The translations under genes were made by a program, and so were the position numbers. Below are positions 26,143 through 34,846 of a DNA stretch of 64,000 bases, piece after piece (position 1 is the stretch's first letter; every line of letters starts with the position of its first letter). The DNA is taken from contig NZ_AP021972.1 of the NCBI RefSeq assembly GCF_014168815.1, positions 620,001 through 684,000 of the forward strand. Reading direction: 5' to 3'. This stretch comes from Klebsiella sp. WP3-W18-ESBL-02. Its GTDB lineage: Bacteria; Pseudomonadota; Gammaproteobacteria; Enterobacterales; Enterobacteriaceae. A model generated the notes under the pieces. It did not search any database. It saw only the letters and a program-made list of their open reading frames with translations, and was not told the origin of the DNA.

Positions 26143-28190
26143 GATAACTTCCTGTTAATCACGCAGTCCTGATTCGCGCTCAGATCGCCGGTGTTGCCGT
26201 TCAGTTCAAAGCCCGGTACACCGCGCATCTGAGAGAAATGATTCGCCAGCGCCCAGGCATCGACGCCCATTGCGTACAGGCGCGCCAGCGAGTAGTCGTT
26301 GTTGACCGCGCGTAGCGCCTGCTGCATCAGCGCCGGATTGCTGCCGGCCAGCATCGGGATTTCACTGTACTGCAAACCTTCCATTTCCAGACGGAAGTCC
26401 GGGCCCGCAGTGCCCTGTGCGCTGCGGGAACTGGCATACAAAAGCGCGCCGCTCTGGCTGCCGTTACGCATCGCAATCATTGGCTTGATAAAGGCGATTT
26501 CTTCCGGCGTTGCCACAATGTAGGCCGCATCAACTTTACTACTGCCGGTAATCTGCGCATCGGTTGGCGCTGCCGGAATCGTTAAGCCGCCGATGGTTAC
26601 ACCCTGCGCCTGAGAAGCGGCAACCGGCGTACCTGACAGCGAAATACCGGAACCGCCGTTGACGCCGCCGCGCAGCTCAGAGAGCGAACCAAATTTCTGC
26701 TGCAGCACGGTACCGCCGCCCAGCTTGTGCCATTCGTCGGCAAAGGCTTTGGTGACGCGATCGCCGAGGGCGTTACGCGGAATCAGCAGCAGCGGCGACT
26801 GTTTACCCTGGTCATGGATATGGCGCGCGGCATCGCGGGCCTCATCTTCTGGCGAAAGGGCAAAATAGCACACGTTGGCGCGGCTGGTGACCGACTCCGG
26901 CTGGTTAAGCGCCAGCACGTTCAGCGTGGTATTGCTTTTGAGCAGCTCATCAACGTTATTTTTTAACAGCGGGCCGACCACCAGGCTGACGCCGTCCTGC
27001 TGCGCCTGCGCCAGAATCTGGTTTAGCGGCTGGGATGAGGTGTCATAGATTTTCAGCTCCGCAGACGGATTGGCCGCTACGCTGGCGACCGGCTGCGGCG
27101 ATGAGGGGGCAGTAGATGCTGGAACGGGGGCCGGGTTAGTCTGCTCCGCGTCGGCTTGCGGCTGTGCGGCGGCTTCGACCGGGGCTGCGGCGGCAGGTGC
27201 CTGAACCGGTGCCTGAGTTTGCGGGCTGGTCAGATCGGTGACTTCCGCCTGTGACGGGCTGACGACCGCGGCGTTAGCCGCCTGGGCAACCTGCTGCGGG
27301 ACAGCGCTTCCGGTGACCGGCGTCGTACCGTTTTTCGCCGCTTCAAAGCCTTGCTGGATGGTGCGGCCAAAGACCGACGCCTGGCCGCTCAGCGGCAGCA
27401 GCAGGGCAATTTTATTGACCGAAGCCGGTTTAAAATTCTGCACGTTAGCCAGCTGCGACGGCAGCACTTTCGCGCCCGGGTTTTGCGGGTAGCGGGTCTG
27501 CCAGTCTTTAATACCGGCCTTCAGCATGGTGGGATCGTTGCGATTGTCAAACCACATGCGCTGCAGGTCGAGCCAGCCCTGCAGGTCGTTTTCATCGGCA
27601 TTGATCACCAGCGCGTTAGCCTGCTGTTGGGTCATTGAGGACAGCGTCTGCCAGGTTGCGTCGCTGTTTTGCTGTTTTTCCTGCTGTGACGCGAGCAACG
27701 GGGCCTGTGCAATCAGGGCGCGCAGCAGCGTGAGTGAGGGTTTTCCCTGTTCTGCCGAAATAGTGTCTTGCCAGAATCGCGCCTGTAATGCACTGTCGAA
27801 ATCACTCGCCTTCAGCGGCTGCAGCAGCGCTTTTGCGCCCGCAAAATCCTTCAGCGCCAGCTTAATTTCGACGGCCAGCAGAGACTGCTCCTGACGCTGG
27901 GCAGCATTGAGTTCTTTAGGCAACTGATTGTACAGCTCCAGCGCCCGCTGGCTTTTGCCTTCTTTCAGCAGTGCACGAATGGCGAGTAATTGCCAGTTGG
28001 TCTTGCTATCATTCGAACTTTGCTGCATCTGCTGCAGGTAAAAGCCGGAATCAGCCTGCGACGCCCCCTGAAGCTGGGTGGCACTCTGATCGGAAGCCTG
28101 CTGGGTTCCACAGCCTGCGAAAATCAGCGCAGCCAGGATAACCGGCAGACAACGCGCGGCTTTCATACGAGAAAATGTTGAGGGTACCAT
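26100..28190 (-). CDS. lpoA: Outer-membrane lipoprotein LpoA, activator of PBP1A
   Basis: The 696-residue lipoprotein (lipobox at Cys27, IFAGC) stimulates the transpeptidase of PBP1A from the outer membrane. An N-terminal TPR-like helical domain is followed by a long Ala/Pro/Gln/Val-rich linker (about 305-390) and a C-terminal periplasmic-binding-protein-like fold (IALLLPLSG, VVGPLLKNNVDELL). The ATG at 28190 gives the correct signal peptide; a start at 28253 would overlap divergent rsmI. It is longer than K-12 LpoA (678), mainly in the linker by my reading. Confidence 0.94.
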   Translation of the reverse strand: MVPSTFSRMKAARCLPVILAALIFAGCGTQQASDQSATQLQGASQADSGFYLQQMQQSSNDSKTNWQLLAIRALLKEGKSQRALELYNQLPKELNAAQRQEQSLLAVEIKLALKDFAGAKALLQPLKASDFDSALQARFWQDTISAEQGKPSLTLLRALIAQAPLLASQQEKQQNSDATWQTLSSMTQQQANALVINADENDLQGWLDLQRMWFDNRNDPTMLKAGIKDWQTRYPQNPGAKVLPSQLANVQNFKPASVNKIALLLPLSGQASVFGRTIQQGFEAAKNGTTPVTGSAVPQQVAQAANAAVVSPSQAEVTDLTSPQTQAPVQAPAAAAPVEAAAQPQADAEQTNPAPVPASTAPSSPQPVASVAANPSAELKIYDTSSQPLNQILAQAQQDGVSLVVGPLLKNNVDELLKSNTTLNVLALNQPESVTSRANVCYFALSPEDEARDAARHIHDQGKQSPLLLIPRNALGDRVTKAFADEWHKLGGGTVLQQKFGSLSELRGGVNGGSGISLSGTPVAASQAQGVTIGGLTIPAAPTDAQITGSSKVDAAYIVATPEEIAFIKPMIAMRNGSQSGALLYASSRSAQGTAGPDFRLEMEGLQYSEIPMLAGSNPALMQQALRAVNNDYSLARLYAMGVDAWALANHFSQMRGVPGFELNGNTGDLSANQDCVINRKLSWLKYQQGQVVPAN

Positions 28191-28252
28191 ACTGTATCCA
28201 GTGATATTTTTTACGCAATGCTCAATATTAAATCGGCAATACGGACGAAACA

Positions 28253-29116
28253 ATGAAACAACACGAATCGGCGGATAATTCTCAAGGCCAGCTCTTTATT
28301 GTACCTACTCCTATCGGAAATTTGGCTGATATTACCCAACGAGCGCTCGAAGTATTGCAAGCTGTTGATTTAATTGCGGCTGAAGACACCCGACACACAG
28401 GTTTATTGCTGCAACACTTCGCCATTAACGCCCGTTTGTTTGCGCTGCACGATCATAACGAGCAGCAAAAGGCCGAAACGCTGGTGGCAAAACTGAAAGA
28501 AGGGCAAAACATTGCGCTGGTGTCCGACGCGGGCACGCCGCTGATTAACGATCCTGGCTATCATCTGGTGCGTACCTGCCGCGAAGCGGGTATCCGGGTC
28601 GTGCCGCTGCCGGGCCCGTGCGCTGCGATCGCCGCGCTGAGCGCCGCCGGTCTGCCATCGGACCGTTTTTGCTATGAAGGTTTCCTGCCGGCCAAGTCAA
28701 AAGGCCGTCGCGACGCGCTGAAGGCGATTGAAGACGAGCCGCGCACGCTGATTTTTTATGAATCAACCCACCGTCTGCTCGATAGCCTGGAAGACATGGT
28801 GGCGGTGTGGGGCGAAGCGCGCTATGTGGTGCTGGCGCGTGAGCTGACCAAAACCTGGGAAACCATTCACGGCGCGCCGGTTGGCGAACTGCTGGCGTGG
28901 GTGAAAGAGGATGAAAATCGCCGCAAAGGTGAGATGGTGCTGATTGTTGAGGGCCATAAAGCTCAGGACGACGAACTGCCCGCCGATGCGCTGCGTACGC
29001 TGGCGCTGTTGCAGGCGGAGCTGCCGTTGAAGAAAGCGGCGGCGCTGGCGGCGGAGATCCACGGCGTGAAGAAGAATGCCTTGTATAAGTATGCGCTGGA
29101 GCAGCAGGGGGAGTAA
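28253..29116 (+). CDS. rsmI: 16S rRNA (cytidine-1402-2'-O)-methyltransferase RsmI
   Basis: This 287-residue SAM-dependent tetrapyrrole-methylase-fold enzyme methylates the ribose of C1402 in the ribosomal P site. The signatures LFIVPTPIGNLADIT, ALVSDAGTPLINDPGYHLV and PLPGPCAAIAALSAAGLP are visible. It is divergent from lpoA with a 62-base gap and ends in a perfect inverted repeat that spans the stop codon. Confidence 0.96.
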   Translation: MKQHESADNSQGQLFIVPTPIGNLADITQRALEVLQAVDLIAAEDTRHTGLLLQHFAINARLFALHDHNEQQKAETLVAKLKEGQNIALVSDAGTPLINDPGYHLVRTCREAGIRVVPLPGPCAAIAALSAAGLPSDRFCYEGFLPAKSKGRRDALKAIEDEPRTLIFYESTHRLLDSLEDMVAVWGEARYVVLARELTKTWETIHGAPVGELLAWVKEDENRRKGEMVLIVEGHKAQDDELPADALRTLALLQAELPLKKAAALAAEIHGVKKNALYKYALEQQGE

Positions 29117-29130
29117 GTAACCCCTGCTGC
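29101..29130 (+). terminator. Inverted repeat spanning the rsmI stop codon
   Basis: GCAGCAGGGG (29101-29110) and CCCCTGCTGC (29121-29130) form a perfect ten-base stem whose loop contains the TAA. CGGTTTTG follows, a weak T tract, so termination or 3'-end protection is likely but not certain. Confidence 0.55.
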
Positions 29131-29138
29131 CGGTTTTG

Positions 29139-29165
29139 CCGGGTGGCGGTTGCGCTTTATCCGGC
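29139..29165. repeat. Single REP-like unit after rsmI
   Basis: GCCGGGTGGCGGTTGCGCTTTATCCGGC has the REP stem and GCGCTT core. It lies between convergent rsmI and the glycosidase gene. Confidence 0.75.
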
Positions 29166-29184
29166 GACTCATTGGTGCAGGCCT

Positions 29185-31074
29185 TTAGTTAACGGGCACC
29201 GCCTCAAACACCAGCGTTTCCAGCGGCTGTAACGTAATTACCGTCGCGTTTTTATACTCAACGGGCACGGTTTTGTTACTGCCGTATACCGCTTTCAGCC
29301 TAAACTGCGCCGCGTCTCCTGTTGGTATTTCGAAATCTTTCGCTAAATCCAGATAGTAGGTTTGTGGCTTATCCGACGGGTTGCGCAAACCGAGAATGGC
29401 CTTGTCTTTGCTCCAGGAGGCCCAGCCGTACACGGCAAGCGCCGTCGGGTCGCCGCCAATCCAGTGGGTATCAACCAGCACGCTGGCGTTTTCCTTCGAC
29501 CATTTTGCTGCCTTCGCCAGCGTATCCCACTTCACCTTGTTCAGCATGGACGGGGTAATATACAGCTCCTGCAGCTGGGTGCCGGTCGCGAAGTAGCTCC
29601 AGACCTGATCGGCAAAATCGCTGTCCGTTTGCACCTTCTCCAGCCCGTAATAGGCATTCGCGGCGCTGACTATCCCGTGGTACATCAGCGAGTTCAGCGG
29701 GAACAGTGGGCCTTTACGGACAATGGAGCGGTACGTCTCGGCATCGCGGTAGGTCATCCACTGCTGTACCGGCGTGCCAGGACCATACAGGTTGATGTCA
29801 TCCCCCTGACGCCAGATTGAATCAGCGTAGAACAGCCAGGACGGGCTGGCGTCGGTGCCGGTGGTCAGGTTGATAAACAGATTCGGGTTTGCGCTACGCA
29901 TATTGTGCAGCAGGGCGATTGACGCATCGAAATCTGAGGCGAACGAGCTGCCTTTGATATGTGAACTGGCGTTACCCATCCCGTCGAGCTTAAACGAGGT
30001 GATGTGCTCGTTTTTGATAAGCTTGATGATCTGCTCATTGAAGTTTTTAAAGTAGTTCGCTCCCGACAGCGCCAGCTTGCCGTCCACGGTTTCGAACCCA
30101 TACTCTTTTGCATGCGAAACGCGAACATCGCGCGGTTTGTTGTAGCCGCCCCACGGAGAAAGCCATAGCCCAACGGAGCTGTGCAGGCTGTCGGCTTTCT
30201 CCCTGACTTTGCTAAAACCGTTGCTGAATGCCGGGCCAAATAGCCAGCGTCCGGTCAGATCGTCCCAGCCATCGTCCAGCAAGAAGGCGTCTAAGGTCAC
30301 GCCGCGGCCCGTAATGAACTCCTTGTTCCATTCGTCCATACGCCCCAGCACATCCTGTTCGGTGTAGGGAGTGAAAAAGCCGATATCCATCCAGCTGTTG
30401 TAGTGCAGATAAGGCTTGTAGGGCCGTGGACGTACGTCATTAATAAACTGGTTCACGCTGCGGCGCAGCTGACTGGTCTCCGGGAAAGTGCCGAACCAGG
30501 TGGTAAAACTGACCGGGGCCTCTGGTTGAATCGGCGTTTTCAGTTCTACGTTGAGATTGGTTGTGGCTTCATAGGCGTAGGTATTGACGATCGGTTTATC
30601 CGGCAGGATAAAGAACGAGTCGGCAACGATCGGTGAGCTATTGATTGCGCCATCTACGTAAGGAGCCTGAGACTGCTTTTTGGTTGGGAAGAAGGTGATT
30701 TTAGCCACGTCTCGCGGCTGCCCAACGGCGGCAATGGTGTAGCCGATGTTGGCGTATTTTCCCTTCACCAGGTTCAGCTTCACCGTGACGTTAAAATCCG
30801 GATGCGTAAAGTCGATGACAATCGCGTTGCCCTGTTTTTCAACGTGCTTGATTTTGAAATCCGCGGTGTGGATTTTGCTCTCATCCGGTAGCGTCAGAAA
30901 GAACAACTCCTGCGGCGTGAGCGGATGGTTAGCCCTGTTGTCCTTCACCACGACCGTTGAGTTGGTATCATCGAATGAGAGAGCAATATTGTCGTTATTG
31001 AGCGCGTAGTTTGCCGCCACTGCGCCATGAGAAACACAGAGAGCCAGCAGTGAGAGAGTGAGCACCTTTTTCAT
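29185..31074 (-). CDS. Exported clan GH-D (GH36-like) glycoside hydrolase
   Basis: The 629-residue protein has a Sec signal peptide (cleavage near AVA-AN, residue 20), a beta-sandwich-like N-terminal region (about 22-210) and a catalytic barrel with LDDGWDD (266-272) and FKLDG (361-365, candidate nucleophile Asp364). ADSIWRQGDD (417-426) is the likely acid/base region. These resemble GH36/GH27 alpha-galactosidases and alpha-N-acetylgalactosaminidases. It is last in an operon with a MalY-like enzyme (14-base gap) and a PTS EIICB, beside the GalNAc genes, so it may release an alpha-linked galactose or GalNAc in the periplasm. The substrate is inferred, not shown. Confidence 0.72.
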   Translation of the reverse strand: MKKVLTLSLLALCVSHGAVAANYALNNDNIALSFDDTNSTVVVKDNRANHPLTPQELFFLTLPDESKIHTADFKIKHVEKQGNAIVIDFTHPDFNVTVKLNLVKGKYANIGYTIAAVGQPRDVAKITFFPTKKQSQAPYVDGAINSSPIVADSFFILPDKPIVNTYAYEATTNLNVELKTPIQPEAPVSFTTWFGTFPETSQLRRSVNQFINDVRPRPYKPYLHYNSWMDIGFFTPYTEQDVLGRMDEWNKEFITGRGVTLDAFLLDDGWDDLTGRWLFGPAFSNGFSKVREKADSLHSSVGLWLSPWGGYNKPRDVRVSHAKEYGFETVDGKLALSGANYFKNFNEQIIKLIKNEHITSFKLDGMGNASSHIKGSSFASDFDASIALLHNMRSANPNLFINLTTGTDASPSWLFYADSIWRQGDDINLYGPGTPVQQWMTYRDAETYRSIVRKGPLFPLNSLMYHGIVSAANAYYGLEKVQTDSDFADQVWSYFATGTQLQELYITPSMLNKVKWDTLAKAAKWSKENASVLVDTHWIGGDPTALAVYGWASWSKDKAILGLRNPSDKPQTYYLDLAKDFEIPTGDAAQFRLKAVYGSNKTVPVEYKNATVITLQPLETLVFEAVPVN

Positions 31075-31088
31075 TGTGGGTAAGATCC

Positions 31089-32264
31089 TTATTTGTAATT
31101 TTTCAGCATTCGGTTAATGGCCTGCTCCAGCCAGTAGCGCTGGGTGCCAAAATTAATCCGCAGGTAGTTTTCGCCGTTTTGTACGTAGTGGCTGCCGTCT
31201 TCTATGACTACGCCCGCCTGCTGTGCGAAATGTTGGGTTAGCTGCGTTGCGCTACGGTCATCCGCGCTCACGTCTATCCACGCCAGATACGACGATTCCG
31301 GATTCATCATCTTCCACGCCGGGAAGTGGGTCGTAATGGCCTCCGCCAGATAACGGGCGTTGCCTTGCAGATAACCGTTCAGCGCGTCGAGCCATGGCAG
31401 ACCCTGCTGATAGGCCAGAATAATTCCCCATACCCCGAACATATTGGGCGAGGTAATGGAGTTCTTCTCAAGCTGTTGGCGGAAGCGCTGGCGCAGCGAG
31501 CCGTTCGGAATCATGGAGTAGGAGGTTTTCAGCCCGCCCAGATTGAACGCCTTGTTGGGTGACGTGAGCACGATCAGGTTGTCCTGTGCGGCACAGCCAG
31601 AGGTGAGGCAACTGACGAATTTGCCATCCAGAATGTGCTCGGCGTGAACCTCATCGACTACCAGAATCGTACCGTAGCGTTGACAGAGATCGGACACCTG
31701 ACGTATCTCTTCCGCGCGCCAGATCCTGCCGGACGGGTTATGCGGCGAGCAGAAGAACCACAGCGTTGGACGGTGGGTTTTGAGCTGTTCTTCTATCAGA
31801 TTAAAATCAAGCTGATAGCGGTTGTCCTCCACGCGAAGCGGGTTAGCAAGTACTTGCACGCCCTGGCGCTGTGCCGCCATCGCAAAAGGATCGTAGACCG
31901 GCGTGTTCATCATCACGCTGTCACCCGGTTTGCAGAACGCCTGAACCGTGTAGTGCAACGTAGAGACGGTGCCGTAGGTTAGCGTGATCCACGACTTTTC
32001 TACCTCAACCTGATGACGTTTACGCTGGAAAGCGATAACCGCGTCGTAGAATTCATCAAAGCACCAGGTATAGCCAAAGGTGCCGTGCTCCACGATGCGC
32101 CGGAAGCCGTCAATCACCGCAGGCGGCGAGGTGAAATCCATATCGGCTATCCACAGGGGGATAAAGGACTGCGGGACGTCACCGAAACGTGAGCACACAA
32201 AGGCATGGTCCCATTTACGGCACTTATCACTTTGGCGCTCGATGATTTTGTCGAAATCAAACAT
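31089..32264 (-). CDS. MalY/PatB-type PLP-dependent C-S lyase or aminotransferase
   Basis: This 391-residue fold-type I PLP enzyme has FCSPHNPSGR (171-180), VDEVHAEH (Asp204) and the PLP lysine in TSPNKAFNLGG (Lys238). It is closest to E. coli MalY, a beta-cystathionase that also represses MalT, and it sits beside a MalX-like PTS gene just as malY does. There is no malI beside it. ATG 32264 (MFDFDK, as MalY) is preferred over GTG 32267. It lies 11 bases after the PTS stop. It could be regulatory, enzymatic, or both. Confidence 0.8.
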   Translation of the reverse strand: MFDFDKIIERQSDKCRKWDHAFVCSRFGDVPQSFIPLWIADMDFTSPPAVIDGFRRIVEHGTFGYTWCFDEFYDAVIAFQRKRHQVEVEKSWITLTYGTVSTLHYTVQAFCKPGDSVMMNTPVYDPFAMAAQRQGVQVLANPLRVEDNRYQLDFNLIEEQLKTHRPTLWFFCSPHNPSGRIWRAEEIRQVSDLCQRYGTILVVDEVHAEHILDGKFVSCLTSGCAAQDNLIVLTSPNKAFNLGGLKTSYSMIPNGSLRQRFRQQLEKNSITSPNMFGVWGIILAYQQGLPWLDALNGYLQGNARYLAEAITTHFPAWKMMNPESSYLAWIDVSADDRSATQLTQHFAQQAGVVIEDGSHYVQNGENYLRINFGTQRYWLEQAINRMLKNYK

Positions 32265-32275
32265 CACTCCCCCTG

Positions 32276-33847
32276 TTAAATTAAGGCTTCAATGCCGGTT
32301 TTGACGCTCTGTACCTGCGGGCCGATGATCACCTGTACGCTGTGAGCATCAAGCACCACCACCGACAACGCGCCGGCCGCTTTCAGCGCCTGTTGATCGA
32401 TAAGGCCCATATCTTTCACCACCAGACGCAAGCGGGTAATGCAGTTATCAAGCGACTCAATGTTCTCTTTACCGCCGAGCGCACGCAGGATAAGACCATG
32501 ATCGTATTTTGATTTTCCACGCGCGCGGGTGTTAGCCTCGACGGCTTGCTGCGCCCCCTGAGCATCCACCTCGCGGCCCGGCGTTTTGATGTCGTGTTTG
32601 AGGATGTACCAGCGGAAGACAAAGAAGTAGATGGCAAACCAGGCAATACCGACCGGGAACAGCAGATACCATTTGGTCGACATGCCCTGCATCACGCCGA
32701 AAATCAGCAGATCCAGAATGCCGCCATCGGTATTGCCAATGGTCACCCCCAACAGGGCCATTACCATCAGCGCCAGGCCAGACATGACGATATGGAAGGC
32801 GTAAAGCGCGGGGGCGATAAACAGGAACAGGAACTCAATCGGCTCTGAAATACCGGTGACGACGGAAACCAGCACGCCGGAAAGCAGCAACCCCTTAATG
32901 ACTGGCCGATTTTCCGGACGCGCGGTGCGGTAGATGGCGTAAGCCACAGCGGGCAAACCGAAGATAAAGGTCGGCATAAACCCTTGTGACAGAAACGCGG
33001 TAACGTGCGGGCTAAACGGCAGGCCGGCTTTAAGCTCTGCGTAGAAGATATTCAGCGCCCCGGCGACCTCATGGCCATTCACCATTTCAATGCCGCCTGC
33101 TGGGGTAAAACGCACCATCGCCAGCAGGATGTGGTGCAGACCAAAAGGTTTCAGCAGCAGCACGCCCACGCCGTAGAGGAAGGGGCCGAAAACGCTGGTG
33201 CTCTGGATGATATGCCCAATACCCGCGATACCCAGCGCGACGTATTCCCACAGAAGAGGAATGAACAGACCCACCAGCGACAGGGTAAGAGCGGTCATAA
33301 TCGGCACAAAACGAATGCCGCTAAAGAACGCGAAGGCGTCGTGCAGAACCGTGTCCTGAAAACGTTCGTGCAGAAAATAGGTGATAACCCCAACCACGAT
33401 GCCGCCCAGTACACCCATCTCCAGGGTTTGAATGCCCAGCACGATCGATTGTCCCACCTGTTTCATGGTGGCGGGGTCGGCAAGCTGGTGGGTAGCCGTC
33501 AGGTAATAGTTAATGCTCATATTCATCAGCATGTAGCCAACGAACCCGGCAAAGGCGGCGACCGCCTTGTTGCGGTTGGCAAGCCCCATGGGGATCGCCA
33601 TGGCAAACATCAGCGGCAGATAGGTAAATGCAAAGCCACCGACCATGGCGATAAAGCCAAAGGTCAACTGCGTAAATTCGCCGCCCAGAAAGGGAAAACT
33701 CGTAATGGTGGAAGGGCTGGTCACTGAACTACCGATACCCAGCAGCAATCCCATAAAGGCAAGAAGTGAAACCGGGAACATAAAGGTTTTTCCCAGACTT
33801 TGGAAAAACTCCCATGATTTTGACTTAAAAGATTTTTTCTGTGTCAT
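32276..33847 (-). CDS. PTS EIICB transporter, MalX-like (glucose/maltose superfamily)
   Basis: The 523-residue inner-membrane protein has an N-terminal EIIC domain of about ten membrane segments with the TGISEPIEF motif. A C-terminal EIIB follows, with phospho-cysteine Cys469 in SLDNCITRLRL. There is no EIIA domain, so it likely relies on Crr. The layout and size match MalX (530). It is the first gene of a three-gene operon with its own promoter-like boxes and no AgaR-type operator upstream. The sugar is unknown: galactose, glucose or GalNAc are options. Confidence 0.82.
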   Translation of the reverse strand: MTQKKSFKSKSWEFFQSLGKTFMFPVSLLAFMGLLLGIGSSVTSPSTITSFPFLGGEFTQLTFGFIAMVGGFAFTYLPLMFAMAIPMGLANRNKAVAAFAGFVGYMLMNMSINYYLTATHQLADPATMKQVGQSIVLGIQTLEMGVLGGIVVGVITYFLHERFQDTVLHDAFAFFSGIRFVPIMTALTLSLVGLFIPLLWEYVALGIAGIGHIIQSTSVFGPFLYGVGVLLLKPFGLHHILLAMVRFTPAGGIEMVNGHEVAGALNIFYAELKAGLPFSPHVTAFLSQGFMPTFIFGLPAVAYAIYRTARPENRPVIKGLLLSGVLVSVVTGISEPIEFLFLFIAPALYAFHIVMSGLALMVMALLGVTIGNTDGGILDLLIFGVMQGMSTKWYLLFPVGIAWFAIYFFVFRWYILKHDIKTPGREVDAQGAQQAVEANTRARGKSKYDHGLILRALGGKENIESLDNCITRLRLVVKDMGLIDQQALKAAGALSVVVLDAHSVQVIIGPQVQSVKTGIEALI

Positions 33848-33876
33848 GTAGGGACCCTCGGATTTTTAGGATAATG

Positions 33877-33908
33877 GAAGGCGCTACCCGGTTTAAGGGC
33901 GCGCCTTC
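33877..33908 (-). terminator. Hairpin between kbaY and the PTS operon
   Basis: GAAGGCGC pairs with GCGCCTTC, with CCC/GGG inside. On the minus strand no T run follows, and it lies between the -10 box and the PTS start. It may end the kbaY transcript weakly or shape the PTS leader. Confidence 0.45.
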
Positions 33909-33920
33909 ATATTTGCGAGG

Positions 33921-33949
33921 CTTATAGTTATTTTGAGATATTGCTGTAA
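33921..33949 (-). promoter_or_regulatory. Putative promoter of the PTS-MalY-GH operon
   Basis: On the minus strand TTACAG (33949-33944) and TATAAG (33926-33921) are spaced by 17 bases, 74 bases upstream of the PTS ATG. No CTTTCGTTT-type AgaR site is visible around them. Confidence 0.5.
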
Positions 33950-33961
33950 TACGCTGTAAGA

Positions 33962-34834
33962 TCAGGCCTCCGCCGGTAGCCGTAACCGATTCGCTGAGCC
34001 GCAGACGGCGATTTTGCTTCTGACCACTTCTTTCATGGCGTCCATGCCAACCCGCATGTAAAAGCGCGGGTCATTGCCCTGCGGATTTTCAGCAAACCAG
34101 GCTTTGACGGCGTCAGAGAAGGCGATCTTCAACTCGGTTGCGACGTTGACTTTGCAGATGCCCAGCTCGATGGTGCGGCGAACATATTCATCCGGCACAT
34201 CACTTGCGCCATGCAGCACCAGCGGCACCGTCACCACTTCCCGGATTTCTGCCAGCCGCTGGAAGTCGATTTTTGGTCGTTTGGTATAGAGGCCATGTGC
34301 CGTGCCGATAGCCACGGCAAGGCTGTCAACACCGGTCAACTCAACAAAGCGTTTCGCCTCCTGCGGGTCGGTGAGAAAGGCGCTTTCCGCGTCGACGCTC
34401 ATGTCGTCTTCTACCCCGCCCAGACGGCCCAGTTCGGCCTCAACGCTGCAATCGTTGAGGTGGCAGAAGTCAACCACCGATTTCACCAGCTTCACGTTTT
34501 GTTCAAACGGATAGTGGCTGCCATCGATCATCGCGCTGCGTACACCGGCATGAACCTTACGGCGAATGTCATCCAACGATTCGTGATGATCGAGATGCAG
34601 CGCCAGCGGCATGTCGTAAGTGAGCGAATACGCGCTGCACAGGGCGTAGATCTCTTCCAGGGCAATGTGTTTGAACGTGCCGGGAGTCCCCGCGAGGATC
34701 ACGGGCGAGCGCATTTCGCTGCACACCTCGAGGATCGCCTGGATCGTTTCGGCGTTGTGGATGTTAAACGCCGGCACGGCGTAGCCGTTGGCCTGCGCAT
34801 CCTGCAGAAGGTATTTCGTTGAGATAATGCTCAT
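33962..34834 (-). CDS. kbaY: Tagatose-1,6-bisphosphate aldolase, catalytic subunit KbaY
   Basis: The 290-residue class II (zinc) aldolase has zinc-ligand stretches such as LHLDHHES and IGTAHGLY and VLHGASDVPDE at the active site. It cleaves D-tagatose 1,6-bisphosphate into DHAP and glyceraldehyde 3-phosphate, the last step of GalNAc catabolism, and needs KbaZ for full activity. It lies 12 bases after agaS. GatY is the close paralogue; the aga context decides for KbaY. Confidence 0.93.
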   Translation of the reverse strand: MSIISTKYLLQDAQANGYAVPAFNIHNAETIQAILEVCSEMRSPVILAGTPGTFKHIALEEIYALCSAYSLTYDMPLALHLDHHESLDDIRRKVHAGVRSAMIDGSHYPFEQNVKLVKSVVDFCHLNDCSVEAELGRLGGVEDDMSVDAESAFLTDPQEAKRFVELTGVDSLAVAIGTAHGLYTKRPKIDFQRLAEIREVVTVPLVLHGASDVPDEYVRRTIELGICKVNVATELKIAFSDAVKAWFAENPQGNDPRFYMRVGMDAMKEVVRSKIAVCGSANRLRLPAEA

Positions 34835-34846
34835 ATGGAGATCCTC

